Of a DNA stretch of 6,646 nucleotides, positions 1 through 4,972 are shown in pieces; position 1 is the stretch's first letter, and the number at the start of each line of letters is the position of its first letter. The notes beneath the pieces were generated by a model. The model was not told the origin of the DNA, did no database searches, and saw only the letters and a list, made by a program, of their open reading frames with translations. The translations under genes were made by a program, and so were the position numbers. Location: NCBI GenBank assembly GCA_937873535.1, contig CALMYA010000036.1, positions 1-6,646 on the forward strand. Reading direction: 5' to 3'. Origin of the DNA: an uncultured bacterium (lineage in GTDB: Bacteria > Patescibacteriota > Minisyncoccia > Phycocordibacterales > CAIZLB01).

Positions 1-53
1 ATTTCATTTTTGAATTAATTTAATATTGTAATTTTGAATTTCTAATTTGAATT
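1..53. repeat. AT-rich intergenic tract with repeated TTTGAATT
   Basis: This is the noncoding stretch downstream of the cytochrome b5-like gene, cut by the window edge. The octamer TTTGAATT occurs three times, at 9-16, 33-40 and 46-53. The last two copies are 13 bases apart and belong to an imperfect 13-base tandem repeat. No stable GC-rich hairpin followed by a T run is visible, so I do not call a terminator. It may be the edge of a longer low-complexity intergenic repeat; its extent cannot be judged here. Confidence 0.45.
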
Positions 54-542
54 TTACTTGGCCAACACTCCAATCTTGAAGCTTGCAAGCTCTTTCTCTG
101 GGCGAGGCTGGCCGCCGTGCTGCCCAGTAAATGCCGCTGTACCGTCTTTTCCGCATAGGCCAAGAATAGCCTGCTGTCCTCCTGGGTGCTGAGTTATCCA
201 CGTGGTGACGTCATAGACGGAACTGTTTATGGTCGTCCAGCAGCTTGCTGAACTGTCGTGAGTAGCGACGACAGCCATTGTATATGTGCCAGAAGCCGTG
301 CCAGTACCAGTAGTAGAAGTATTTGTATTTGATGAACCCGATGTGCCCGTCTGTGACTGTGCGCCTGTTTGCCCCGTTGCAGCGCTTTGACTATTGCCCG
401 TCACTACCCCTGCAGGCTGATTCAAGGTGTCTCCTGAAGGCGTTCCTGCATCAGGGCTTATAGCAGGGCTCCAAAGCGAATACATGACGCCAGCTACAGT
501 TACAATAATGACTACCGCGATTGTTACAAGTATTTTTTGCAT
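54..542 (-). CDS. Membrane-anchored cytochrome b5-like heme-binding protein
   Basis: A 162-residue protein with three parts. Residues 4-24 form a hydrophobic signal anchor (ILVTIAVVIIVTV core). Residues about 30-86 are a Ser/Thr/Gly/Gln-rich linker with no predicted fold. Residues about 87-160 are a cytochrome b5-like heme/steroid-binding domain. The domain shows the WITQHPGG motif with axial-ligand candidate His119 and a second His142 in GQHGG, 23 residues later, close to the spacing of the two heme ligands in classical cytochrome b5. Cys101 and Cys130 lie in the domain and could form a disulfide, as reported for some bacterial b5 relatives. The protein should sit outside the cytoplasmic membrane and carry electrons or bind heme; its partner is unknown. 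The ATG at 542 has a strong promoter just upstream and no Shine-Dalgarno sequence. The gene lies 43 bases after the upstream GT2 gene. Confidence 0.88.
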   Translation of the reverse strand: MQKILVTIAVVIIVTVAGVMYSLWSPAISPDAGTPSGDTLNQPAGVVTGNSQSAATGQTGAQSQTGTSGSSNTNTSTTGTGTASGTYTMAVVATHDSSASCWTTINSSVYDVTTWITQHPGGQQAILGLCGKDGTAAFTGQHGGQPRPEKELASFKIGVLAK

Positions 543-551
543 ATAGACGCC

Positions 552-581
552 ATTATACCAGACCTTCCATAAGAATGTCGA
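552..581 (-). promoter_or_regulatory. Promoter of the cytochrome b5-like gene, near-leaderless
   Basis: On the minus strand TCGACA (581-576, one mismatch to TTGACA) is followed after 18 bases by a perfect TATAAT (557-552), preceded by TGG, which makes it an extended -10. Only nine bases separate the -10 from the ATG at 542, so transcription should start about two or three bases before the start codon. This is the best promoter match in the window and sits directly behind the stop codon of the preceding glycosyltransferase gene, so the b5 gene can be transcribed alone. Confidence 0.72.
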
Positions 582-585
582 CGTT

Positions 586-1305
586 TTATCGAATCTCTTT
601 CCATTCTTTGCTTGCAGACCTCTTAAACAGAATCATTGAAACGGTGTTAGCGAACCATTCAGACAAAAGCTTTGGCCATCCAATTGTATGCGCTCGCCTG
701 CCAGTGTGGTAAATTTTGAGGCTTTTTTCGAAATGAGTGCGACCAATTTTTGAAAGCCTGCGGAAGAGGTCCATATCTTCGGCGGCAGCCAGCTTTTCAT
801 TGAAGCCCCCGACCTTATTAAATGCCTCTCTGCGTATCATCTGAAATTCACCAGCAGAAGCACCTATATGAAAAACATTATTGGAAATCAAAAAGTCGAG
901 GCATAGAAGCTTGAAAAACACCGCATCAGCTACTGTTTTGAGTTCAGGTAATACCTCGTAAAATACTGTCAGAGCGACAACATTCGGGCGCGCAGTAAAC
1001 ACTGAATTAGCTTTTTCAAAAAATTTATTTATGTCTGAAATAGTCACGTCAGCGTCCATGAATACCACGAATTCTCCTGTAGCAGCTTCTACGCCAGAAT
1101 TACGTGCCATGGCTATTGTCTGCCTTTCTGGCATATCATACATAACAACCTTCGCGCCGTATTTTTTTGCAATTTCAACTGTGGAGTCTTTGCTCTTTCC
1201 ATCAGAAACAATAACTTCATGCTCGCCTGTATAGCCTGCTATGCATTGCAAGGTCTTTTCGATAGTTTTTTCTTCGTTAAGAGTGGGGATGATAAATGAA
1301 ATCAT
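586..1305 (-). CDS. GT2-family glycosyltransferase
   Basis: A 239-residue family 2 (GT-A fold) glycosyltransferase, which transfers a sugar from a nucleotide-sugar donor. The N-terminal nucleotide-binding motif is PTLNEE (residues 7-12), followed by SDGKSKDST (34-42). The DxD-type metal site is DAD (84-86), and the acceptor-side ED motif is in AAAEDMDLFRR (Glu176, Asp177). The C-terminal part has a hydrophobic stretch near residues 217-227 and may associate with the membrane. The donor and acceptor cannot be told from sequence. It is a paralogue of the plus-strand GT2 gene in this window: both have GRR, then 23 residues, then KRS, then nine residues to the end. It follows the DedA-family gene by 58 bases of AT-rich sequence and may be co-transcribed with it. 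The ATG at 1305 begins directly at the beta strand ISFIIP, typical for the family. Confidence 0.9.
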   Translation of the reverse strand: MISFIIPTLNEEKTIEKTLQCIAGYTGEHEVIVSDGKSKDSTVEIAKKYGAKVVMYDMPERQTIAMARNSGVEAATGEFVVFMDADVTISDINKFFEKANSVFTARPNVVALTVFYEVLPELKTVADAVFFKLLCLDFLISNNVFHIGASAGEFQMIRREAFNKVGGFNEKLAAAEDMDLFRRLSKIGRTHFEKSLKIYHTGRRAHTIGWPKLLSEWFANTVSMILFKRSASKEWKEIR

Positions 1306-1317
1306 AAAATTAATTTA

Positions 1318-1323
1318 AATATA
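1318..1323 (-). promoter_or_regulatory. Possible -10 element before the minus-strand GT2 gene
   Basis: TATATT on the minus strand lies 12 bases before the ATG at 1305, predicting a leader of about five bases. The whole region 1306-1327 is nearly pure A/T, so several registers fit and no convincing -35 is present. Transcription read through from the DedA-family gene is equally possible. Confidence 0.3.
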
Positions 1324-1341
1324 TAATGTGTGGAAGAAATT

Positions 1342-1353
1342 GATTAGATAATC
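1342..1353. repeat. Short inverted repeat GATTA-GA-TAATC
   Basis: A 12-base palindrome with 5-bp arms and a 2-base centre lies in the spacer between the DedA-family gene and the minus-strand GT2 gene. The centre is too small for an RNA hairpin loop, and the sequence has no GC. If functional it would more likely be a protein-binding site than a terminator. A chance match in AT-rich DNA is quite possible. Confidence 0.2.
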
Positions 1354-1363
1354 TGCATTTTAA

Positions 1364-1963
1364 TTATAAATTCGCGGCGCGCTTTTTCATATAGCCACCA
1401 AAGCCGTATATTGCCGCTGCTAAAATTACAGTGACGATAACTGTAAAACCCACTTTCAGTCCGTCATCAACGTATTTATACGCTTCAGCGAAGAAATAAC
1501 CCACCGAAAGGAGTATTGCCACAAGCAATCCTTCACCTACCAAATTTAAAATCATGTATCTTCCGAAAGGAATGCGAGTAATTCCGGCTACAATAAGAGT
1601 ACCCAAAGCAAAACCTAAACCAATAGTAAGTTTCGAGAAAATAAGTATACGCTCGTGATATTTATTAAAAAGGGTTTTTATTTTTTCAAGCTTCTCAGGA
1701 GTAAGGCTTAAGAAGTGCCCGTGCTTTTTCATGAATGGCTCGGCAAAATAGTAGCCAATGTAATACCAGCCTATATCGCCGACTAAATCTCCGGCAAGAA
1801 TTGTGAGGTATATTGGCAGAGGGTCAAAAACTCCCAAGTGGATAAGAAAGCCGCAGGCTATCATAATAACTGGGCCTTCAATTATGGTACCTACAAAAAC
1901 CAGTAGATACTTAAGGGTAACCGTCAGGGTAAGGGCATATTCAAGAATTGCGGGTGTGTCCAT
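1364..1963 (-). CDS. DedA/SNARE-associated-family membrane protein (divergent)
   Basis: A 199-residue integral membrane protein with hydrophobic segments at about 18-45, 50-76, 112-128, 137-160 and 170-190. Features of the DedA (VTT) family are Glu29 in the first hairpin, GDLVGDIGWYYIGY (58-71, matching the family GDxxxYxxG signature), and AGITRIPFGRYMILNLVGE (126-144), which resembles the AGxxRMPFxxFxxxNxxG segment. Family members are implicated in phospholipid flipping and membrane homeostasis. The usual RFxPGxR segment before the AG is replaced by TIGLGFA, so the conserved arginines and proline are missing and transport activity may differ. The ATG at 1963 is followed directly by the amphipathic N-terminus. 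The gene is divergent from the plus-strand GT2 gene across 78 bases and upstream of the second GT2. Confidence 0.8.
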   Translation of the reverse strand: MDTPAILEYALTLTVTLKYLLVFVGTIIEGPVIMIACGFLIHLGVFDPLPIYLTILAGDLVGDIGWYYIGYYFAEPFMKKHGHFLSLTPEKLEKIKTLFNKYHERILIFSKLTIGLGFALGTLIVAGITRIPFGRYMILNLVGEGLLVAILLSVGYFFAEAYKYVDDGLKVGFTVIVTVILAAAIYGFGGYMKKRAANL

Positions 1964-2041
1964 GTTTTTATCTTATCCGTATAACCTGCTAGGATATCCG
2001 ATATAGTATATTATGTATCACAATCACTTCTTTAACCAGCT
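1964..2041. promoter_or_regulatory. Divergent promoter region between DedA-family and GT2 genes
   Basis: This 78-base spacer must hold promoters for both directions. On the minus strand TAAGAT (1975-1970) ends six bases before the ATG at 1963, and TATACG (1983-1978) is an alternative; both predict a leader of zero to about seven bases. On the plus strand overlapping TATAGT (2002-2007), TATATT (2007-2012) and TATTAT (2009-2014) are candidate -10 boxes, giving a leader of about 20-28 bases before the ATG at 2042. No Shine-Dalgarno sequence is visible before either gene, and no clear -35 could be fixed. Confidence 0.4.
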
Positions 2042-2821
2042 ATGAACGCAACATCCAATACTCCCCTAGAAACATCCCCTAAGACACCTCTTAAAATCAG
2101 CTTGGTCATTCCTGCGTACAATGAAGAAAAACTTATAGCTGGATGCGTCGAAAGTGTATTAGCAAATTCGGCAGGCCTTCTGCATGAAATTATTGTTGTA
2201 GATAACAACAGCATCGACGACACTAAAGTTGTAGCCGAGAGTATAGCAAAAAATAATTCGAGGGTTCGCGTATGTTCAGAAGACAAAAAAGGCACATCTG
2301 CAGCAAGGCAAAAAGGCGTCGACCTTGCCTCTGCCGAAACCGACCTTATTGCTTTTATTGATGCCGATACCAGAATGCAAAAAGGCTGGTGCGAAACGGT
2401 GCTTGCCGAGTTTCAGCGTGACCCGAACCTTGTAGCATTAAGCGGGCCATATTCGTATTACGACCTTCCTGCATGGCAGAGGGGCACTATATGGCTATTC
2501 TGGCGAACTCTTGCTTGGTTCTTCTATGCATTCACTAAATACATGGCTATGGGCGGCAACCTTGTCATAAAAAAAGACACTCTTGAAAAAATGGGGGGCC
2601 TCGATACATCTATTACCTTCTATGGCGACGATACCGATATGGTTCGACGCGCAAGCAAATTCGGCAAGGTAAAATTTAAGTTTAGCTTCACCATCGACTC
2701 ATCGGGCCGACGTTTCCTTGACCAAGGTCTCTTTCGCACCGGTTATTTATACGGAATAAACTTCTTTTCACAAGTGCTGGCAAAGCGTTCAGTTACGAAA
2801 AAATATACCGATGTGCGTTAA
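2042..2821 (+). CDS. GT2-family glycosyltransferase (paralogue on plus strand)
   Basis: A 259-residue family 2 glycosyltransferase and the only plus-strand gene in the window. After about 17 Thr/Pro-rich residues the GT-A fold starts at KISLVIPAYNEE (18-29). VVDNNS (52-57) follows in the nucleotide-binding region, then the DxD-type DAD (107-109). The acidic GDDTDMVRR (195-203) replaces the usual ED motif and aligns with EDMDLFRR of the other GT2. Residues about 149-165 are aromatic-rich (IWLFWRTLAWFF) and may touch the membrane. Donor and acceptor are unknown; lipid-linked or envelope glycan synthesis is the usual setting for such proteins. It is convergent with the HIT gene (30 bases between stop codons, no terminator hairpin seen). 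The first in-frame ATG at 2042 is the best start, although the ordered domain begins later. Confidence 0.9.
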   Translation: MNATSNTPLETSPKTPLKISLVIPAYNEEKLIAGCVESVLANSAGLLHEIIVVDNNSIDDTKVVAESIAKNNSRVRVCSEDKKGTSAARQKGVDLASAETDLIAFIDADTRMQKGWCETVLAEFQRDPNLVALSGPYSYYDLPAWQRGTIWLFWRTLAWFFYAFTKYMAMGGNLVIKKDTLEKMGGLDTSITFYGDDTDMVRRASKFGKVKFKFSFTIDSSGRRFLDQGLFRTGYLYGINFFSQVLAKRSVTKKYTDVR

Positions 2822-2851
2822 CACGTTTAATGAGAGCAGGTTTTCTAGCAA

Positions 2852-3280
2852 CTACAAGATCTTTTTTATGCGCGATACTTCGTTCTTTATTTTCTGAGGA
2901 GACAGAATGTCGCGATTCGCCCAGTCGTGCTCAAGGTCGCCAATGCGGGTATCGGGAATAATGTGGTAATGAAGATGAGCTACCGATGCTCCTGAACGCT
3001 TACCTTCACGTAAAAGAAAGGAAACGCTTTTATATTTGAATTTATTTTTATAAACCTTCCAAAGCATATCGAGCACAGCATCAGTATCGGTAAGCTCTTT
3101 TCTGCTCATTTCTAAAATATTTGTAACATGGCGCTTTGGTACCACAAGCAAATGGTCGCGATGATACGGCGCAAGCGCATATGTAACGAATACGCTTTTG
3201 TTCTCGAAAATAATGTCTCCCGGTTTAGGCATATCGAACGGGCATGGCCTCTTTTTTGTAAAAACTTCTTTGTATTTCAT
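2852..3280 (-). CDS. HIT-family (histidine triad) hydrolase
   Basis: A 142-residue protein of the histidine triad superfamily, which hydrolyses or transfers nucleotidyl groups from substrates such as Ap4A or AMP conjugates in the cytoplasm. The catalytic triad motif is HLHYHIIPD, with His102, His104 and His106; the middle-to-late histidine acts as nucleophile in the family. HLLVVPKRHV, about 50 residues before the triad, matches the conserved strand and helix of the fold. The length is normal for the family. I chose the ATG at 3280 rather than the in-frame TTG at 3316: the extra 12 residues have no family counterpart, and a -10-like CATAAT ends exactly six bases before the ATG, which predicts a leaderless message. 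It lies downstream of the PMI-like cupin gene. The precise substrate cannot be inferred. Confidence 0.88.
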   Translation of the reverse strand: MKYKEVFTKKRPCPFDMPKPGDIIFENKSVFVTYALAPYHRDHLLVVPKRHVTNILEMSRKELTDTDAVLDMLWKVYKNKFKYKSVSFLLREGKRSGASVAHLHYHIIPDTRIGDLEHDWANRDILSPQKIKNEVSRIKKIL

Positions 3281-3286
3281 ATGCGT

Positions 3287-3316
3287 ATTATGTGTAAATT
3301 TTAATTTTCTATGCAA
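3287..3316 (-). promoter_or_regulatory. Promoter of the HIT gene, leaderless
   Basis: On the minus strand TTGCAT (3316-3311) and CATAAT (3292-3287) are separated by 18 bases. The -10 ends six bases before the ATG at 3280, so the first transcribed base should be the A of ATG. No Shine-Dalgarno sequence is present. The -35 overlaps the in-frame TTG at 3316, which argues against that codon being the true start. Confidence 0.5.
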
Positions 3317-3319
3317 ACA

Positions 3320-3670
3320 TTAAGCGCGACCGTATTTATCTTCAACTCTTTTTATATCACCCTCATCAAACTGGCCAAGTGAAACTTCTAGAATTTCTGC
3401 ATCACTGCCTTCTGCAGCGATTCGATGATTTGTGTTTGCTGGAACTGTAAACTCATCGCCTTCTTTTGCAGTAATAGTATTTTCGCCTACTGTAATACTT
3501 GGTGAACCCTTAAGCACGCGCCAAAACTCGGCCCTGTGGCCGTGGTGTTGCAAACTAAACTCTTCGCCCGCACGTACGGTAAGAATTTTCACTGTAGATA
3601 ATTCATTTAAGGTAAACTGTCTGAAAGATCCCCACGGCTTTTCTGTTGTTTCTGGCTTTATATCAGTCAT
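3320..3670 (-). CDS. Type II phosphomannose isomerase-like cupin
   Basis: A 116-residue single-domain cupin matching the C-terminal isomerase domain of bifunctional mannose-1-phosphate guanylyltransferase/mannose-6-phosphate isomerase. Family hallmarks are EKPWGSF (10-16), the metal-binding strand SLQHHGHRAEFWRVLKG (39-55; candidate ligands Gln41, His43 or His45, Glu48), VPANTNHRIAAEG with His82 (76-88), and the tail EVSLGQFDEGDIKRVEDKYGR (95-115). The expected reaction is interconversion of fructose-6-phosphate and mannose-6-phosphate. The nucleotidyltransferase half is absent, so this is a stand-alone domain as found in many small genomes. It directly follows the phosphomannomutase-like gene, which fits a mannose-1-phosphate route. 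An in-frame ATG at 3679 adds three residues; I prefer 3670 because an extended -10 (TGATATTAT) overlaps the first ATG and points to the second. Confidence 0.85.
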   Translation of the reverse strand: MTDIKPETTEKPWGSFRQFTLNELSTVKILTVRAGEEFSLQHHGHRAEFWRVLKGSPSITVGENTITAKEGDEFTVPANTNHRIAAEGSDAEILEVSLGQFDEGDIKRVEDKYGRA

Positions 3671-3677
3671 AGATACC

Positions 3678-3686
3678 ATAATATCA
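3678..3686 (-). promoter_or_regulatory. Extended -10 of the cupin gene, leaderless
   Basis: TGATATTAT on the minus strand is a TGn extended -10 whose hexamer (3683-3678) ends seven bases before the ATG at 3670, placing transcription start within a base of it. No recognisable -35 is seen, which extended -10 promoters tolerate. It allows this gene to be expressed separately from the upstream phosphomannomutase-like gene, although the spacer is so short that read-through is also likely. Confidence 0.4.
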
Positions 3687-3691
3687 CATGC

Positions 3692-4492
3692 CTACTCGCT
3701 CATACCGAGAACCTGGCGTATAACCTTTGCGGTGTCTTCAGGCCCGTTTACCTTCACATGATCAACACCAGTTTCAAGCGCCTGGTAATCGTTGCCTCCT
3801 TTAAAAATTGCATCGCCTATAAAGAGCATTTCGCTAATGGGAATACCCGAATATTCTTCCATTTTGCGTATAGCATAGGCTTTATTTATATGTCTCTTGT
3901 TGACGTCAATTGATGTGGTGCCGCCGATTTTAACATCATAATTCTTAAGAAGCGGGCGAAGAAACAGCTCCATGCGTATACGCTTCGAATGGTCTCTGTC
4001 CCATCTTAATTTTTCAGTAAGGGGCGCTTGCTGACCAAGTGCCGAAAACGTAATTTGACTGCCGCGGTCTTCTATTGTGTCGCCATATATTTTTCCGCGA
4101 CCGAGCCCCGGTACATCTGTTTCAGCTTTTTTAATGGCAGAAAATATTTCGGTTTTTTCTTGTACTGAAAATGGTTCGCTGTATATCTCCTTCCAGCCTT
4201 CACCTTGATACAAATAGAACGTGCTGCCGTCGAGCGGAAAGAGATACAGATCTTTGAATAATTCTAAGCGGGCTTCGGCACTGTCGGCGCATGTCAAATG
4301 GTCTAAAAACTGTGATTTGAATCTTGAAAATATTCCGCCCGACATTACCACCACCTTTTTACCAGAACGGAGCAATCGGCAAAATAGCGCAGCCATATCT
4401 TTTTCAACCTGCCGCTTGCTCGGCGTTAGTGTGCCGTCGAGGTCGAAGATGACGGCGGATTTGTCGGCGTATGACCTTGCGTCGTATGACAT
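3692..4492 (-). CDS. HAD-IIB phosphatase, eukaryote-type phosphomannomutase-like
   Basis: A 266-residue HAD-superfamily protein. Motif I is FDLDGTLT, with nucleophile Asp17 and acid/base Asp19. VVVMSGG provides the motif II region. The later motifs IGDAIFKGGND (225-235; Asp227 and Asp235 are likely magnesium ligands) and PEDTAKVIRQVL closely follow eukaryotic PMM1/PMM2 (GDKTMPGGND, PEDTRRI). GGTTSIDV (190-197) and TFSALGQQAP match the PMM GGQISFDV and NVSPIGR segments. The likely reaction is mannose-6-phosphate to mannose-1-phosphate; a plain sugar-phosphate phosphatase is the alternative. The neighbouring isomerase cupin, 21 bases downstream, supports mannose metabolism. A GTG at 4549 would add 19 residues, but those codons are an out-of-frame reading of the DoxX C-terminus, and TATAAT lies exactly six bases before the ATG at 4492, so I start there. 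Confidence 0.82.
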   Translation of the reverse strand: MSYDARSYADKSAVIFDLDGTLTPSKRQVEKDMAALFCRLLRSGKKVVVMSGGIFSRFKSQFLDHLTCADSAEARLELFKDLYLFPLDGSTFYLYQGEGWKEIYSEPFSVQEKTEIFSAIKKAETDVPGLGRGKIYGDTIEDRGSQITFSALGQQAPLTEKLRWDRDHSKRIRMELFLRPLLKNYDVKIGGTTSIDVNKRHINKAYAIRKMEEYSGIPISEMLFIGDAIFKGGNDYQALETGVDHVKVNGPEDTAKVIRQVLGMSE

Positions 4493-4498
4493 ACAACT

Positions 4499-4504
4499 AT
4501 TATA
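4499..4504 (-). promoter_or_regulatory. Perfect -10 of the phosphomannomutase-like gene, leaderless
   Basis: TATAAT (4504-4499) ends six bases before the ATG at 4492, predicting that the A of ATG is the first transcribed base. It is embedded in CGGTATAAT, the same GGTATA context seen before the b5 and DsbA genes. No clear -35 is found 16-18 bases upstream. The box overlaps the TAA that would end the DoxX gene if its frameshift were repaired (4502-4500). Confidence 0.55.
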
Positions 4505-4608
4505 CCGTATCTTTCTTTTTGAATTTCGTATCGAGGCACCATCTGTCACTTCCGAAGAAGAAAACTGCGAATGTTGCGAGGCAGAGGCCGAAATCGCGAA
4601 CGCCTATT
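4500..4608 (-). pseudogene. Displaced C-terminal end of the DoxX gene (other frame)
   Basis: If one A of the AA pair at 4607-4608 is skipped, the DoxX reading continues from GYGA into IGVRDFGLCLATFAVFFF and then GSDRWCLDTKFKKKDTV, ending at a TAA at 4502-4500. The GYGA-IGVRDFGL junction is the classic conserved end of DoxX proteins and supplies the missing last transmembrane segment. The restored protein has 144 residues. The intact reading frame downstream and the family match show that the break is a single-base event and probably recent, or a sequencing or assembly error. Confidence 0.8.
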
Positions 4609-4935
4609 GGCGCCGTATCCAACACTACTTACAATTTCTATAAGGTGAAGTGCTAAAAGAAGAGCGGCAATGCGAGTGTAGAGCCCAACGAGAAGCAGAA
4701 CACCAAACACCAGCTCGAAAATGCCGTTCGCATATACAAGAGTTGTGGCGGTCATTCCTGAAAGAGAAACGGCATACTCGGGAACAAGGCGCGTCCACAT
4801 TGCAGGGTTAGTAAGTTGAGAATATGAGAACCACAAGAACACCAAAGACATACCAATGCGGACAATTGCTGGGGCCAAGTCTTTAGATGTGGTGCTCCAA
4901 AATGTGCTTGTGCGTATGCGGTTCAAGAAATTCAT
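4546..4935 (-). CDS. DoxX-family membrane protein, frameshifted near the C-terminus
   Basis: As written, the gene encodes 129 residues. It has an N-terminal helix pair (about 20-42, LAPAIVRIGMSLVFLWFSYSQL) and a second hydrophobic block (about 64-105, containing ANGIFELVFGVLLLVGLYTRIAA) typical of DoxX/DoxD-like proteins. These small four-helix membrane proteins are linked to redox homeostasis, in some bacteria together with thiol enzymes. Up to GYGA (106-109) it follows the family; the remaining 20 residues (NRRSRF onward, Arg-rich) do not, because an extra A at 4607-4608 shifts the frame. The product as read would lack its fourth helix. It follows the DsbA-like gene by 37 bases with no clear promoter or Shine-Dalgarno sequence, so co-transcription with it is likely. 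Confidence 0.82.
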   Translation of the reverse strand: MNFLNRIRTSTFWSTTSKDLAPAIVRIGMSLVFLWFSYSQLTNPAMWTRLVPEYAVSLSGMTATTLVYANGIFELVFGVLLLVGLYTRIAALLLALHLIEIVSSVGYGANRRSRFRPLPRNIRSFLLRK

Positions 4936-4972
4936 ATACTTTGAATTGGCGGCCTGAATTGCCTATAAGTAA

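Noticed and set aside
2822..2851. Bidirectional terminator between the convergent GT2 and HIT genes
   Set aside because: Only the short palindrome GTTAAC at the GT2 stop is present; there is no GC-rich stem followed by a T run.
3281..3316. TTG start at 3316 giving a 154-residue HIT protein
   Set aside because: The added residues have no family counterpart, TTG is a rare start, and the codon overlaps the likely -35 of a promoter that points to the ATG at 3280.
3432..3761. 109-codon plus-strand open frame
   Set aside because: It lies antisense to the cupin gene with well-conserved family motifs on the minus strand and has no start signal of its own.
4493..4549. GTG start at 4549 for the phosphomannomutase-like gene, with a GTGA overlap with the DoxX stop suggesting translational coupling
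   Set aside because: The overlap exists only because DoxX is frameshifted; the extra 19 codons are the DoxX C-terminus read out of frame, and a perfect -10 box lies just before the ATG at 4492.
4600..4612. Programmed +1 frameshift in the DoxX gene
   Set aside because: There is no slow stop codon at the shift point, no slippery run longer than AA, and no evident stimulatory structure; mutation or sequence error is simpler.
4221..4643. 140-codon plus-strand open frame
   Set aside because: It is antisense to the phosphomannomutase-like and DoxX genes, has no recognisable motifs, and arises from their codon pattern.
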